A stretch of DNA of 64,000 bases from VRUE01 sp963697915. GTDB lineage: Bacteria; Actinomycetota; Thermoleophilia; Solirubrobacterales; 70-9. The notes beneath the pieces were generated by a model. It was not told where the DNA came from, did no database searches, and saw only the letters and a list, made by a program, of their open reading frames with translations. Numbering within the stretch: the first letter of the stretch is position 1; the number at the start of each line of letters is the position of its first letter. Position numbers and translations under genes: made by a program. Location of the stretch: positions 2,356,001-2,420,000 of the forward strand of contig OY969103.1 of the NCBI GenBank assembly GCA_963697915.1. Reading direction: 5' to 3'. Positions 48,827 to 56,960 of this stretch are shown piece after piece.

Positions 48827-49609
48827 ATGAGCCCAGACGCCCCGCTGCTGGAGCTGAGCGGGGTAAGCAAGAGATTTGGCCCGGTCCAGGCCCTGGACCA
48901 AGTCGACTTCACCGTTAACGGCGGTGAAGTCATCGGCTTGGTCGGCGACAACGGCGCCGGCAAGTCCACCCTGGTCAAGGCGATTGCCGGCATCCACTCC
49001 GTCGATGCTGGTGAGATCCGCTTCGGCGGCGAGCGCGTCTCGATCGCCCGCCCTCAGGCCGCGACCGCCCTCGGGATCGCCACCGTCTACCAGGACCTGG
49101 CGCTGTGCGACAACCTCGACGTCGTCGCCAACCTCTTCCTCGGCCGCGAGGAGGTCTCGCGCGGGCCGGGGCAGGTCTCGCGCCAGCTCGACGAGGCGCG
49201 CATGGAGCACCTGACCGAGGACCTGCTCTCCGGCCTCGCGGTGACGATTCCCAGCCTGCGCACGGAGGTCGGGACCCTCTCCGGCGGCCAGCGCCAGCAG
49301 GTGGCGGTGGCTCGCTCGCTGCTCGGCGAGCCCAAGGTGGTGCTGCTCGACGAGCCGACCGCGGCGCTCGGGGTGGCGCAGACGGCTCAGGTGCTCGACC
49401 TGATCCGGCGCCTGCGCGAGCGCGGCCTCGGCGTCGTCGTGGTCAGCCACAACCTGGTCGACGTCTTCGCGGTCGCCGACCGGATCTTCGTGCTGCGGCT
49501 GGGGCGCGCCGCCGGCAGCTTCGAGGCTGAATCGACGACGGAGGAGCACGTCGTCTCGGCGATCACCGGGGTTGGCGGAGACGACGACGAGAAAGAGGCG
49601 GAGCGGTGA
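48827..49609 (+). CDS. Sugar ABC transporter ATP-binding protein (single-domain, XylG-like)
   Basis: A 260-residue ABC ATPase. It has Walker A GLVGDNGAGKSTLVKAI, signature LSGGQRQQVAVARSLL, Walker B VVLLDEPTAALG and switch VVVVSHN. In E. coli XylG two such domains are fused; here there is one, presumably acting as a homodimer, as in other actinobacterial sugar importers. It lies between the binding protein (18-base gap) and the permease (4-base overlap). Lys codons return to AAG. Confidence 0.92.
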   Translation: MSPDAPLLELSGVSKRFGPVQALDQVDFTVNGGEVIGLVGDNGAGKSTLVKAIAGIHSVDAGEIRFGGERVSIARPQAATALGIATVYQDLALCDNLDVVANLFLGREEVSRGPGQVSRQLDEARMEHLTEDLLSGLAVTIPSLRTEVGTLSGGQRQQVAVARSLLGEPKVVLLDEPTAALGVAQTAQVLDLIRRLRERGLGVVVVSHNLVDVFAVADRIFVLRLGRAAGSFEAESTTEEHVVSAITGVGGDDDEKEAER

Positions 49610-50766
49610 GCGCCACCCTGCGGCGCTTCGTCCAGGGCGACCTCGCCTCGCTGCGGGTCGTGTTCGGGCTGGCGGTGATCTGGCTGATCTTCCAGCTCCA
49701 GAACGACCGCTTCCTCTCGGCCGAGAACCTGACCAACCTGATGCTGCAGATCACCGCGATCGGCCTGATCTCGATCGGCGTCGTCTACGTCCTGCTGCTC
49801 GGCGAGATCGACCTCTCGGTCGGCGCGGTCAGCGGCCTGACCGCCGCGATCGTCGTCGTGCTCAACGTCCGCCACGGCTGGAGCCCCTACCTGGCGATCG
49901 CAGCGGGGATCGCCGCCGGTGCGGCGATCGGCTTCCTCCAGGGGACGGTCTTCACCCGCTTCGGGGTGCCGTCCTTCGTCGTCACCCTGGCAGGCCTGCT
50001 CGCCTGGCAGGGGGCGCTGCTGCAGGTGCTCGGCTCAACCGGCTCGATCAACATCAACGACCCGAAAATCACCGGCCTGGCGAACACCTTCTACTCCGAC
50101 ACGGTCGGCTGGGCGATCGCCGCGCTGGTCATCGCCCTCTACGCTGGCCTGGCGCTCCTCGGCAACCGCCAGCGGGTGGCCGCCGGCCTGGCCGCGAGGA
50201 GCCCGGTCGAGCTCACCCTGCGGATCGCCGTCGTCGCCGTGCTGGCGATCGTCATCGTCGCGGTCCTCAACTCCGACCGCGGCGTGCCGCTGGCGCTGCT
50301 GATCCTGCTCGCCTTCGTCGTCGGCCTGGAATACGTCGCGAAGCGCACCCGCTTCGGCCGCCACGTCTTCGCCGTCGGCGGCAACATCGAGGCGGCGCGG
50401 CGGGCCGGTATCGCGATCGACCGCGTCCGCGTCACTGTCTTCGCCCTGGCCGGGGCGATGGCCGCGATCGGCGGCATCCTCGCCGCCTCGCGGCTGCTCG
50501 CCGTCAACCAGAACTCGGGCGGCAGCGAACTGCTGCTGCTCGCGATCGCCGGCCCCGTGATCGCCGGCACCAGCCTCTTCGGCGGCCGCGGCGCGGTCTG
50601 GACGGCGCTGCTCGGCGCCCTCGTGATCGGCTCGATCTCCAACGGGATGGACCTGCTGGCGCTCTCCTCGGCGGTCAAGTTCATGGTCACCGGGGGCGTC
50701 CTCCTGGTCGCCGTCGTCGTCGACGCGATCGCCCGTCAGCAGCGTCAGGCGGCGGGCCGGGTCTAG
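49606..50766 (+). CDS. Sugar ABC transporter permease (XylH/RbsC-like)
   Basis: A 386-residue protein of about ten membrane helices. It shows the carbohydrate-uptake permease patterns SIGVVYVLLLGEIDLSVGAV, FGVPSFVVTLAGLLAWQG, VGLEYVAKRTRFGRHVFAVGGNIEAARRAGI and IAGTSLFGGRGAVWTALLGALVIGSI. The EAA-like loop for ATPase docking is in the EAARRAGI region. The two missing bases between genes and the shared strand show one transporter operon. Its stop overlaps that of the convergent ROK kinase. Confidence 0.92.
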   Translation: MSATLRRFVQGDLASLRVVFGLAVIWLIFQLQNDRFLSAENLTNLMLQITAIGLISIGVVYVLLLGEIDLSVGAVSGLTAAIVVVLNVRHGWSPYLAIAAGIAAGAAIGFLQGTVFTRFGVPSFVVTLAGLLAWQGALLQVLGSTGSININDPKITGLANTFYSDTVGWAIAALVIALYAGLALLGNRQRVAAGLAARSPVELTLRIAVVAVLAIVIVAVLNSDRGVPLALLILLAFVVGLEYVAKRTRFGRHVFAVGGNIEAARRAGIAIDRVRVTVFALAGAMAAIGGILAASRLLAVNQNSGGSELLLLAIAGPVIAGTSLFGGRGAVWTALLGALVIGSISNGMDLLALSSAVKFMVTGGVLLVAVVVDAIARQQRQAAGRV

Positions 50767-51722
50767 CGACCGATGAGCAGCGAGGCGCCGATCGCGCCGC
50801 CGAGGTCGCCGAGGGCGGCGACCTCCATCTTGGGCGGATCGTCGTCGACGAAGAGGTGCATCCCCATCTCTTCCTTCAGCGGCTCCATCAGGCGCTCGCC
50901 GAAGCGCTCGCCGAGGCCGCCGCCGATCACCACCGCCTCGACGTCGAGCACGTTGCAGGCCGAAGCGACGCCGGTGCCGAGTGCCTTCACGGCGCGCTCG
51001 ATCAGCTTCTCGGCGAGCTTGTCGCCATGGTCGAGGGCGCGCTCCCAGATGCCGCTGGTGAGGCGCGGTTTGTCGTGCCTGTGCATCAGCTTGAAGAGGT
51101 CGGTCTTGTGGCCGTGGTCGTGCTCGCGGCGCGCCTCGGCTTCCATCGCCGCGCGGCCCGCGTAGGCCTCCATGCAGCCGCGCCGCCCGCAGGGGCACTT
51201 GGCGCCGTTGCGCTCGACCACGACGTGGCCGATCTCGCCGGCGGCGCCGCGCCCCAGCCACGGCTTGCCGCCGAGGATGATGCCGCCGCCGACCCCGGTG
51301 CCCCACCAGACCCCGAGCAGCGAGGAGAACCCCCTTCCGGCGCCGAGCGCGTACTCGCCTTCGACCGCGACCTGGACGTCGTTGCCGACCCGCACCCCGG
51401 TGCCGAGCGCCGCGGCGAGGGTCTCGCCGAGCGGGAAGCTGCCTTCCCAGCCGGGCAGGTTGCGGGCGCTGGAGACGACCCCGGTGCGCTCGTCGGCGTC
51501 GCCGGGGGAGCCAACCCCGACCCCAGCCAGCTCGGTCGACTCGACGGAAGCCGCCGCGGCCGCCTCGCCCAGCGCCTCGGCCATCGCCGCGGCGACGTCG
51601 GCGGGCTCGCCCTCGGTCGGAGTCGGGCGGCGCGCCTCGCCGCGGACCTCGCCCTCGGCGGTGACGATCGCGGCCTGGATCTTCGTCCCGCCCAGGTCTA
51701 TGCCGCCGCGCAGGTCGCTCAC
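50763..51722 (-). CDS. ROK-family sugar kinase (glucokinase-like)
   Basis: A 319-residue kinase. It has the ATP motif GIDLGGTKIQAAIV at the N-terminus, GVGSPGDADERTGVV, GNDVQVAVEGEYALGAG, and the ROK zinc motif CPCGRRGCMEAYAG at about residues 185-198, preceded by HVVVERNGAK. It probably phosphorylates glucose or a similar sugar entering by the neighbouring transporter. The start is GTG 51722; the frame stays open upstream but runs into a palindromic element. The gene converges on the permease gene. Confidence 0.9.
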   Translation of the reverse strand: MSDLRGGIDLGGTKIQAAIVTAEGEVRGEARRPTPTEGEPADVAAAMAEALGEAAAAASVESTELAGVGVGSPGDADERTGVVSSARNLPGWEGSFPLGETLAAALGTGVRVGNDVQVAVEGEYALGAGRGFSSLLGVWWGTGVGGGIILGGKPWLGRGAAGEIGHVVVERNGAKCPCGRRGCMEAYAGRAAMEAEARREHDHGHKTDLFKLMHRHDKPRLTSGIWERALDHGDKLAEKLIERAVKALGTGVASACNVLDVEAVVIGGGLGERFGERLMEPLKEEMGMHLFVDDDPPKMEVAALGDLGGAIGASLLIGR

Positions 51723-51729
51723 GCGGCGC

Positions 51730-51735
51730 AGTCTA
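51730..51735 (-). promoter_or_regulatory. -10 box for the ROK kinase gene, leaderless arrangement
   Basis: On the minus strand TAGACT ends 7 bases before GTG 51722. It abuts the palindromic element at 51741-51789. Confidence 0.6.
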
Positions 51736-51740
51736 TTGCC

Positions 51741-51789
51741 GCCGACGGGCCTGAAACGTCGGATATGGACGCGTTTTAGGCCCGTCGGC
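51741..51789. repeat. Palindromic element, core family F, copy 2 (between two divergent -10 boxes)
   Basis: Arms GCCGACGGGCCT at 51741-51752 and its complement at 51778-51789 enclose a core reading GTCGGATATGGACGCG. The inner AAACG/CGTTT pair can extend the stem. The core and the GCCGACGGGCC arm word match the element inside comEC (1702-1782). Here it lies exactly between the -10 boxes of the ROK kinase (minus) and the acetyltransferase (plus), so both -35 regions fall within or beside it. Confidence 0.75.
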
Positions 51790-51794
51790 CCGAA

Positions 51795-51800
51795 TAACGT
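51795..51800 (+). promoter_or_regulatory. -10 box for the acetyltransferase gene, leaderless arrangement
   Basis: TAACGT ends 7 bases before ATG 51808, just downstream of the palindromic element. Confidence 0.6.
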
Positions 51801-51807
51801 TGGGGTC

Positions 51808-52401
51808 ATGAGCGCTGGGGATTGGTGGACGTGGTGGCGGAAGCGACGCTGGTACGAGCGCAACCACCACCGCCTGCGCCGCCTGCGCCTCGACCGCCAC
51901 GCGGCGCGCGGCGGCTTCTTCGTCCGCTACCCGGTCGAGGGCGAGCTGCTCGAGGCGCTCGACGAGGGGCGGCTGACGATCGGCGAGGGGACCCTGCTCG
52001 AGCCGGGTTGCTGGCTGACGCTCGCCCCCGAGGCGACGATCTCGATCGGCGCTGGCTGCTTCCTCAACCGCAACACGATGCTCGCCGCCCACGGGCGGAT
52101 CGAGATCGGCGACCACACGATGCTCGCCAACGGCTGCTTCGTCGGCGACGCCGACCACCGCTTCGACGACCCGGACACGCCGATCACCTGGCAGGGCTTC
52201 ACCAGCAAGGGCCCGGTCAGGATCGGCTCCAACTGCTGGCTCGGGGTCAACAGCGTCGTCACCAGCGGCGTCACGATCGGCGATCGCTGCGTGGTCGGCT
52301 CAAACTCGGTGGTGACCAAGGACGTGCCCGCCGGCTCGATCGCGGCGGGCGCACCGGCCCGCGTGATCAAGCCGATCGAGTTCCGCCAGCAAGCCGATTG
52401 A
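51808..52401 (+). CDS. Hexapeptide-repeat acyltransferase
   Basis: A 197-residue left-handed beta-helix transferase of the maltose/galactoside acetyltransferase type. Hexapeptide turns are visible in ISIGAGCFLNRNTMLAAHG, IEIGDHTMLANGCFVGDADH, VRIGSNCWLGVNSVVTSGVTIGD and VVGSNSVVTKDVPAGSIAAG, ending PARVIKP. The N-terminus is Trp/Arg-rich (WWTWWRKRRWY). The acceptor, probably a sugar or envelope glycan, is not determined. It is divergent from the ROK kinase. Confidence 0.88.
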   Translation: MSAGDWWTWWRKRRWYERNHHRLRRLRLDRHAARGGFFVRYPVEGELLEALDEGRLTIGEGTLLEPGCWLTLAPEATISIGAGCFLNRNTMLAAHGRIEIGDHTMLANGCFVGDADHRFDDPDTPITWQGFTSKGPVRIGSNCWLGVNSVVTSGVTIGDRCVVGSNSVVTKDVPAGSIAAGAPARVIKPIEFRQQAD

Positions 52402-52425
52402 GTTCCGCCGGCGAGTGCCTATACT
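52398..52425 (+). promoter_or_regulatory. Sigma70-type promoter for the pan operon
   Basis: TTGAGT at 52398-52403, a 16-base spacer and TATACT at 52420-52425 form the best -35/-10 pair in the window. Transcription would start near 52432, giving panC a leader of about 30 bases. Confidence 0.65.
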
Positions 52426-52462
52426 GGGCTCAGTTGGCCGTGACCCCGACCGGGCATGGACC

Positions 52463-53359
52463 ATGATGAGCCTCGTACTGACCGAGCAACCGGACCTCAA
52501 AGCAGGTGTGAAGGTCGTCCGCGCCAGGGACGAGCTGCGAGCGCTGCTCGCGGACGCCCGCCGCGAGGGGCGCTCGATCGGCCTGGTGCCGACGATGGGC
52601 GCTCTGCACGAGGGCCATCTCTCGCTGCTGCACGCCGCTCGCGCCGAGTGCGACCTGGTCGTCATGAGCCTCTTCGTCAACCCGGCTCAGTTCGGCCCCA
52701 GCGAGGACCTCGACCGCTACCCGCGCGACGAGGAGCGCGATGCCCGGCTCGCCGCCGAGGCGGGGGTCGACCTGATCTACGCGCCGGGGGTCGACGAGGT
52801 CTACCCGGAGGGCTTCTCCACCCGGGTCGAGGTCGACCGCCTGACCGAGGTCCTCTGCGGCGACCCGGCGCGGCGCGGGCCCGGCCACTTCCACGGCGTC
52901 ACCACCGTCGTCGCCAAGCTCTTCAACAGCGTCCAGCCCGATGTCGCCTACTTCGGCCAGAAGGACGCTCAGCAGGTGGCGGTGATCCGCCGTATGGCGC
53001 GCGACCTCGACATGCCGCTGCGGATCGAGGCGCTGCCGATCGTGCGCGAGCCCGACGGCCTGGCGATGAGCTCGCGCAACGCCTACCTCAGCTCCGCCGA
53101 CCGTGAGCGGGCGACGGCGCTCTCGCGGGCGCTGCGCGCGGCCGAGGCGAAGGCGGGCGAAGGCGCCACCCTGGCCGCCGCTCTCGAGGCCGCCCACGGC
53201 GAGCTGGCTGCCGCCGGGATCGAGCCCGAGTACCTGGAGGCGCGCAATCCAGACAATCTTGCGGCCGTTGGTGCACTGGACGGCCAACCAGTTCTGATCG
53301 CGGTCGCGGCCACCGTCGGCGGCGCGCGGCTGATCGACAACGTCTTGCTAGAGCCGTGA
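52463..53359 (+). CDS. panC: Pantothenate synthetase
   Basis: A 298-residue enzyme joining pantoate and beta-alanine. It has the ATP-binding VPTMGALHEGHLSLLHAAR, SLFVNPAQFGPSEDLDRYPR, VTTVVAKLFNSVQPDVAYFGQKDAQQ and the KMSKS-like MSSRNAYLS. I chose ATG 52463 (MMSLVLTEQ) because an earlier open frame would begin within the promoter. First gene of a panC-panD-panB operon. Confidence 0.95.
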   Translation: MMSLVLTEQPDLKAGVKVVRARDELRALLADARREGRSIGLVPTMGALHEGHLSLLHAARAECDLVVMSLFVNPAQFGPSEDLDRYPRDEERDARLAAEAGVDLIYAPGVDEVYPEGFSTRVEVDRLTEVLCGDPARRGPGHFHGVTTVVAKLFNSVQPDVAYFGQKDAQQVAVIRRMARDLDMPLRIEALPIVREPDGLAMSSRNAYLSSADRERATALSRALRAAEAKAGEGATLAAALEAAHGELAAAGIEPEYLEARNPDNLAAVGALDGQPVLIAVAATVGGARLIDNVLLEP

Positions 53360-53383
53360 AGGCCTGAACCCAAGAGGAGACCC

Positions 53384-53776
53384 ATGCAGAGGCAGATGCT
53401 CAAGTCCAAGATCCACCGGGCGACGGTGACCGACTGCGACGTCGACTACATCGGCAGCATCACGATCGACACCGAGCTGATGGCGGCGGCGGACCTGATC
53501 ACCAACGAGCAGGTCCACGTCTGGGACATCGACAACGGCGCCCGCTTCGTCACCTACGTGATCGACGGCGAGCCCGGCTCGCGCACGATGCAGGTCAACG
53601 GCGCCGCCGCCCACCTGACCAAGCCCGGCCACAAGATCATCGTCGCCTCCTTCGGCGCCTACGACGAGCGCGACCTCGAGACCTACTCGCCGGTCGTCGT
53701 CCACGTCGACGACGACAACGAGACGGTCGCCGTCGACAGCCACCCGGAGGTGCTGCTCTCGGGGGAGGTCTTCTGA
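53384..53776 (+). CDS. panD: Aspartate 1-decarboxylase (proenzyme)
   Basis: A 130-residue pyruvoyl enzyme making beta-alanine from aspartate. It begins MQRQMLKSKIHRATVTDCDV, and the self-cleavage site is YIGS with cleavage between Gly24 and Ser25. Later conserved blocks are NGARFVTYVIDGEPGS and NGAAAHLTKPGHKIIVASF. An AGAGGAGA ribosome-binding site precedes the ATG. Its stop touches the panB start. Confidence 0.96.
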   Translation: MQRQMLKSKIHRATVTDCDVDYIGSITIDTELMAAADLITNEQVHVWDIDNGARFVTYVIDGEPGSRTMQVNGAAAHLTKPGHKIIVASFGAYDERDLETYSPVVVHVDDDNETVAVDSHPEVLLSGEVF

Positions 53777-54678
53777 TGAGCGAGCGCGCGCCGGTCACCC
53801 TGCCGCGGCTCGCCGAGATGAAGGCGGCGGGCGAACCGATAGTCATGGTCACCGCCTACGACTACCCCTCGGCTCGGGTCGCCGAGGAGGCCGGCGTCGA
53901 CATCGTCCTGGTCGGCGACACGGCGGCGATGGTGGTCCTCGGCTATCCGGGCACCGAGTCGGTCTCGATGGACGAGATGGTGATGCTGGGACGGGCGGTC
54001 CGGCGCGCCGTGCGGACGCCGCTGATGGTCGGCGACATGCCGATGGGCAGCTACGAGGCGAGCAACGAGCTCGCCGTGCAGAGCGCCCAGCGCCTGGTCA
54101 AGGAGACCGGCTGCCAGGTGGTCAAGCTCGAGGCGGGAGGGACCTCGGTCGAGCGCGCCCGGGCGATCGTCCGCGCCGGGATCCCGGTGATGGGGCACGT
54201 CGGCCTCACCCCGCAGACGGCGACCGCGTTGGGCGGCTACAAGACCCAGGGCAAGACCGCCCAGGGTGCGATCCAGCTGCTCGAGGACGCCCTGGCGCTG
54301 CAGTCGGTCGGCTGCTTCTCGATCGTCTTCGAGGCGGTCCCGGCGGCGATCTCCGAGGCGATCGCGGCGCGGCTCGAGGTGCCGGTGATCGGCATCGGCG
54401 CCGGCCCGGCGACCGCCGGCCAGGTGCTCGTCTACCACGACCTGCTCGGCATCACCACCGGCCGCACGCCCAAATTCGTCAAGCGCTACGCCGAGGTCCA
54501 CGAGGCGATGCTGGCCGGGGTGCGGGCCTACGCCGATGAGGTGCGCGCCCACCGCTTCCCGGCCGCCGACCACGTCTACGGGGTCGAGCCCGCCGAGCTC
54601 GGCGAGTTCCAGGCCTACCTGGAGCAGAAGGAGGGGATCGGCTCGAAGCGGAGCTGGGATTGGGAGCCTCTCCCGTAA
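53776..54678 (+). CDS. panB: 3-methyl-2-oxobutanoate hydroxymethyltransferase
   Basis: A 300-residue TIM-barrel enzyme making ketopantoate. It has MVTAYDYPSARVAEEAGVD, DMPMGSYE, CQVVKLEAGG, MGHVGLTPQTA, GIGAGPATAGQVLVYHDLLGI and the C-terminal KFVKRYAEV. ATG 53776 overlaps the panD stop. It completes the pantothenate branch apart from panE, which is not in the window. Confidence 0.96.
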   Translation: MSERAPVTLPRLAEMKAAGEPIVMVTAYDYPSARVAEEAGVDIVLVGDTAAMVVLGYPGTESVSMDEMVMLGRAVRRAVRTPLMVGDMPMGSYEASNELAVQSAQRLVKETGCQVVKLEAGGTSVERARAIVRAGIPVMGHVGLTPQTATALGGYKTQGKTAQGAIQLLEDALALQSVGCFSIVFEAVPAAISEAIAARLEVPVIGIGAGPATAGQVLVYHDLLGITTGRTPKFVKRYAEVHEAMLAGVRAYADEVRAHRFPAADHVYGVEPAELGEFQAYLEQKEGIGSKRSWDWEPLP

Positions 54679-54679
54679 G

Positions 54680-54685
54680 TAGCAT
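54680..54685 (+). promoter_or_regulatory. -10 box for the uracil-DNA glycosylase gene, leaderless arrangement
   Basis: TAGCAT ends 7 bases before GTG 54693, just after the panB stop. Confidence 0.55.
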
Positions 54686-54692
54686 CACGGCC

Positions 54693-55373
54693 GTGAGCGC
54701 CACGGCCGAGGAGCGCCGCGCCAAGCTGGTCGACCTCTACGAGGAAGTCCGCGCCTGCCAGAAGTGCCCCCTGTACGAGACGCGGACCAAGGCGGTATTC
54801 GGCGCCGGCGACGCCAATGCCGACGTGATGTTCGTCGGCGAGGCGCCGGGGGCAGAAGAGGACCGCCAGGGCCTCCCGTTCGTCGGCCGCGCCGGGCAGT
54901 TGCTCAACCAGATGCTGGAAGGGATCGGGCTCTCGCGCGACGACGTCTTCATCGCCAACGTCTTGAAGAGCCGCCCGCCCGGCAACCGCGACCCGCAGCC
55001 GTTCGAGATCGAGGCCTGCCGTCCCTACCTGTTCGAGCAGGTGCGGCTGATCGAGCCGCGGGTGATCTGCACGCTCGGCAACTTCGCGACCAAGCTGCTG
55101 AGCGGCAACCCGACCGGGATCACCCGCGTGCGGGGAACGCCGCAGGTGCACGAGCTCGGCGGCCGCACGGTCTTTCTGCTGCCGCTCTTCCACCCCGCGG
55201 CGGCGTTGCGCACGCCCGCCGTCAAGGACACCCTGCGCGCCGACCTCGAGCTGCTGCCGGGCCTGATCGCCGGGCCGCCGCCGGGTGGGGCCGAAGAGCC
55301 CGAGGAGGAGATCGAGGACGAGCCCACCCCCGCGCCGCCGCCACCCGCCGACCAGCTCGACTTCTTCGGATGA
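54693..55373 (+). CDS. Type-4 uracil-DNA glycosylase (iron-sulfur)
   Basis: A 226-residue DNA repair enzyme removing uracil. It has the first 4Fe-4S ligands in CQKCPLYE, motif A VGEAPGAEEDRQGLPFVGRAG, then NVLKSRPPGNRDP, the other two Cys in EACRPYL and VICTLGN, and the C-terminal motif LFHPAAAL. A Pro/Glu-rich tail (about 35 residues) ending DQLDFFG, with a Q..L..FF core, resembles the QxxLxLF-type beta-clamp-binding peptide, so it may dock on the sliding clamp (inference). The start GTG is fixed by the leaderless -10 box. Confidence 0.92.
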   Translation: MSATAEERRAKLVDLYEEVRACQKCPLYETRTKAVFGAGDANADVMFVGEAPGAEEDRQGLPFVGRAGQLLNQMLEGIGLSRDDVFIANVLKSRPPGNRDPQPFEIEACRPYLFEQVRLIEPRVICTLGNFATKLLSGNPTGITRVRGTPQVHELGGRTVFLLPLFHPAAALRTPAVKDTLRADLELLPGLIAGPPPGGAEEPEEEIEDEPTPAPPPPADQLDFFG

Positions 55374-55383
55374 GCGGCGCACG

Positions 55384-55806
55384 ATGAGTGAGACGGGGTC
55401 GGCGACCGAGACGGAAGCGCTCGGCGCGCGCCTCGGCGCGCGCCTGCGGGCGGGCGACGTGGTCGTCGTCAGCGGCGAGGTCGGGGCTGGCAAGACGACC
55501 TTGATCCGCGGCGCCTGCCGCGCCCTCGGGGTCGAGGGGCCGGTGACCTCGCCGACCTTCACGATCGGCCAGCGCTACAGCGGCCGCCTACCGGTCGCCC
55601 ATCTCGACCTCTACCGCCTCGCCGACCTCGAGGGCGAGGACCCGGCGCTGCTCGACGACTACCTCGACCCCGGCGCGGTCGCCTTCGTCGAGTGGCCGGC
55701 GGTGGCGCTGCCGCGGCTCGCCGGACATCGCCTGCTCGAGGTGCGCCTCGCCCACGCGGGCGGCGACCGGCGGCGGGTCGAGCTGCCCGCATCGCCGCCC
55801 GGGTAG
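55384..55806 (+). CDS. tsaE: tRNA t6A synthesis ATPase TsaE
   Basis: A 140-residue P-loop protein. Walker A is SGEVGAGKTTLIRGA (about residues 38-52), followed by VTSPTFTIGQRY and AHLDLYRLADLE, then FVEWP. These are TsaE signatures. With TsaB and TsaD it forms the complex that makes N6-threonylcarbamoyl-adenosine in tRNA. ATG 55384 is 10 bases after the glycosylase. A small secreted protein gene separates it from tsaB. Confidence 0.94.
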   Translation: MSETGSATETEALGARLGARLRAGDVVVVSGEVGAGKTTLIRGACRALGVEGPVTSPTFTIGQRYSGRLPVAHLDLYRLADLEGEDPALLDDYLDPGAVAFVEWPAVALPRLAGHRLLEVRLAHAGGDRRRVELPASPPG

Positions 55807-55878
55807 GTGTGTTGGGAGTGCAGGGGCGCCGCCTGTGTAGCATCGCCCAAGCATTCGAACCAGGAGGGACGCGCAGAG

Positions 55879-56256
55879 ATGAAGGGACTGAAGACGCTGC
55901 TGGTCGCCGGGCTGGGGCTCGCGCTGTTGGCCACCGCCGTGCCGGCCTCGGCGGAGGGCGCCGCCTACCGGCATTACGTTGCCTGCGGTCTCTCGCAGAA
56001 CGCGAAACCGTCCCATCTCTGCCAGAAGCCGCGCAAGAAGGGAGCCTTCTTCCGCAGCAACCGGGCCGATGTCTTCTACACCGTGTGCGTCAAATTCCCG
56101 ACGAAGAAAAACCTCTGCGCGCCCAAGCAGGAGGCGGTTCGCGGCACCCTCTACGTCAACAGGATCACCACCAACATCCCGGGCAAACACCGGGTGACCT
56201 GGTTCGTCCAGGGCAAACAGGTGGGAGCCTTCGACTTCGTCGTGCCCGAGCGCTGA
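55879..56256 (+). CDS. Small secreted protein with four cysteines
   Basis: A 125-residue protein with a clear signal peptide (KGLKTLLVAGLGLALLATAVPASA, cleavage near residue 25). The mature part is basic and beta-like, with Cys in YVACGLS, HLCQKP, YTVCVKF and NLCAPK, perhaps two disulfides, and ends in VTWFVQGKQVGAFDFVVPE. It has a strong AGGAGG ribosome-binding site. I do not recognise a family. It is unusual in lying inside the t6A operon between tsaE and tsaB. Confidence 0.75.
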   Translation: MKGLKTLLVAGLGLALLATAVPASAEGAAYRHYVACGLSQNAKPSHLCQKPRKKGAFFRSNRADVFYTVCVKFPTKKNLCAPKQEAVRGTLYVNRITTNIPGKHRVTWFVQGKQVGAFDFVVPER

Positions 56257-56960
56257 CCGTAGTCGGGTTCGACACCGCCACCGCTGACACCGCGGCCTGC
56301 GCCGCGCGCGACGGCGAGGTCCTCTACGAAGAGCTGATCGGCCTCTCCGGCGAGGGCCGGCCCCTGCACACGGCGGCGCTGCTGGAGGAGGTCGAGCGGG
56401 CCGCGGCGGCGGCCGGCGGTTGGGAGCGGGTCGAGCGGATCGCGGTCGGGGTCGGGCCGGGCGCCTTCACCGGCCTGCGGATCGGCGTCGCCACCGCCCG
56501 CGGCCTGGCGCTGAGCCGCGGCCTGCCGGTCAGCGGCGTCGGCACCCTCGACGCACTGGCCCGCGGCCTGGCGGCGCCCGCTGGCGACCGCGAGCGCCTC
56601 GTCGCCCAGGACGCGCGCCGCGGCGAGGTCTGCGCGGCGCTCTACTCGGCCGCCGGCGAGCGCCTCTGGGGACCGTCCCTGAGCCCGCCCGAGGAGCTCG
56701 CGGGACGGCTTGCCGAGTCGCCGCGAGCGGTGCTGTGCGGGGGATCGGGCGCGGTACGATTTCGGCAGCAGTTGACGAGCCGGGACGTCGAGATACCGGA
56801 CGACGCCGACCCCGTGCACCGGGTCGCCGCGCGGCACATCTGCGCTCTCGCGGCCGCCGGACCGGGGGAGGACGAATCCGCTTCCGTCGCCCCGATCTAC
56901 ATCCGGCCCCCCGACGCGGAGCGGTGGCGTGAGCGAGACCCTCTCGAGAAAACGAGCTGA
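56253..56960 (+). CDS. tsaB: tRNA t6A synthesis subunit TsaB
   Basis: A 235-residue protein of the ASKHA fold that scaffolds TsaD. It has VVGFDTATADTAACAAR at the N-terminus, LLEEVERAAAAAGG, GVGPGAFTGLRIGVATARGLAL and the C-terminal PIYIRPPDAE. No ATG, GTG or TTG lies in this frame near the conserved beginning; the first candidate is CTG at 56253, overlapping the stop of the secreted protein gene (CTGA). A rare CTG start by translational coupling is likely. It overlaps rimI by 32 bases. Confidence 0.88.
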   Translation: MTVVGFDTATADTAACAARDGEVLYEELIGLSGEGRPLHTAALLEEVERAAAAAGGWERVERIAVGVGPGAFTGLRIGVATARGLALSRGLPVSGVGTLDALARGLAAPAGDRERLVAQDARRGEVCAALYSAAGERLWGPSLSPPEELAGRLAESPRAVLCGGSGAVRFRQQLTSRDVEIPDDADPVHRVAARHICALAAAGPGEDESASVAPIYIRPPDAERWRERDPLEKTS

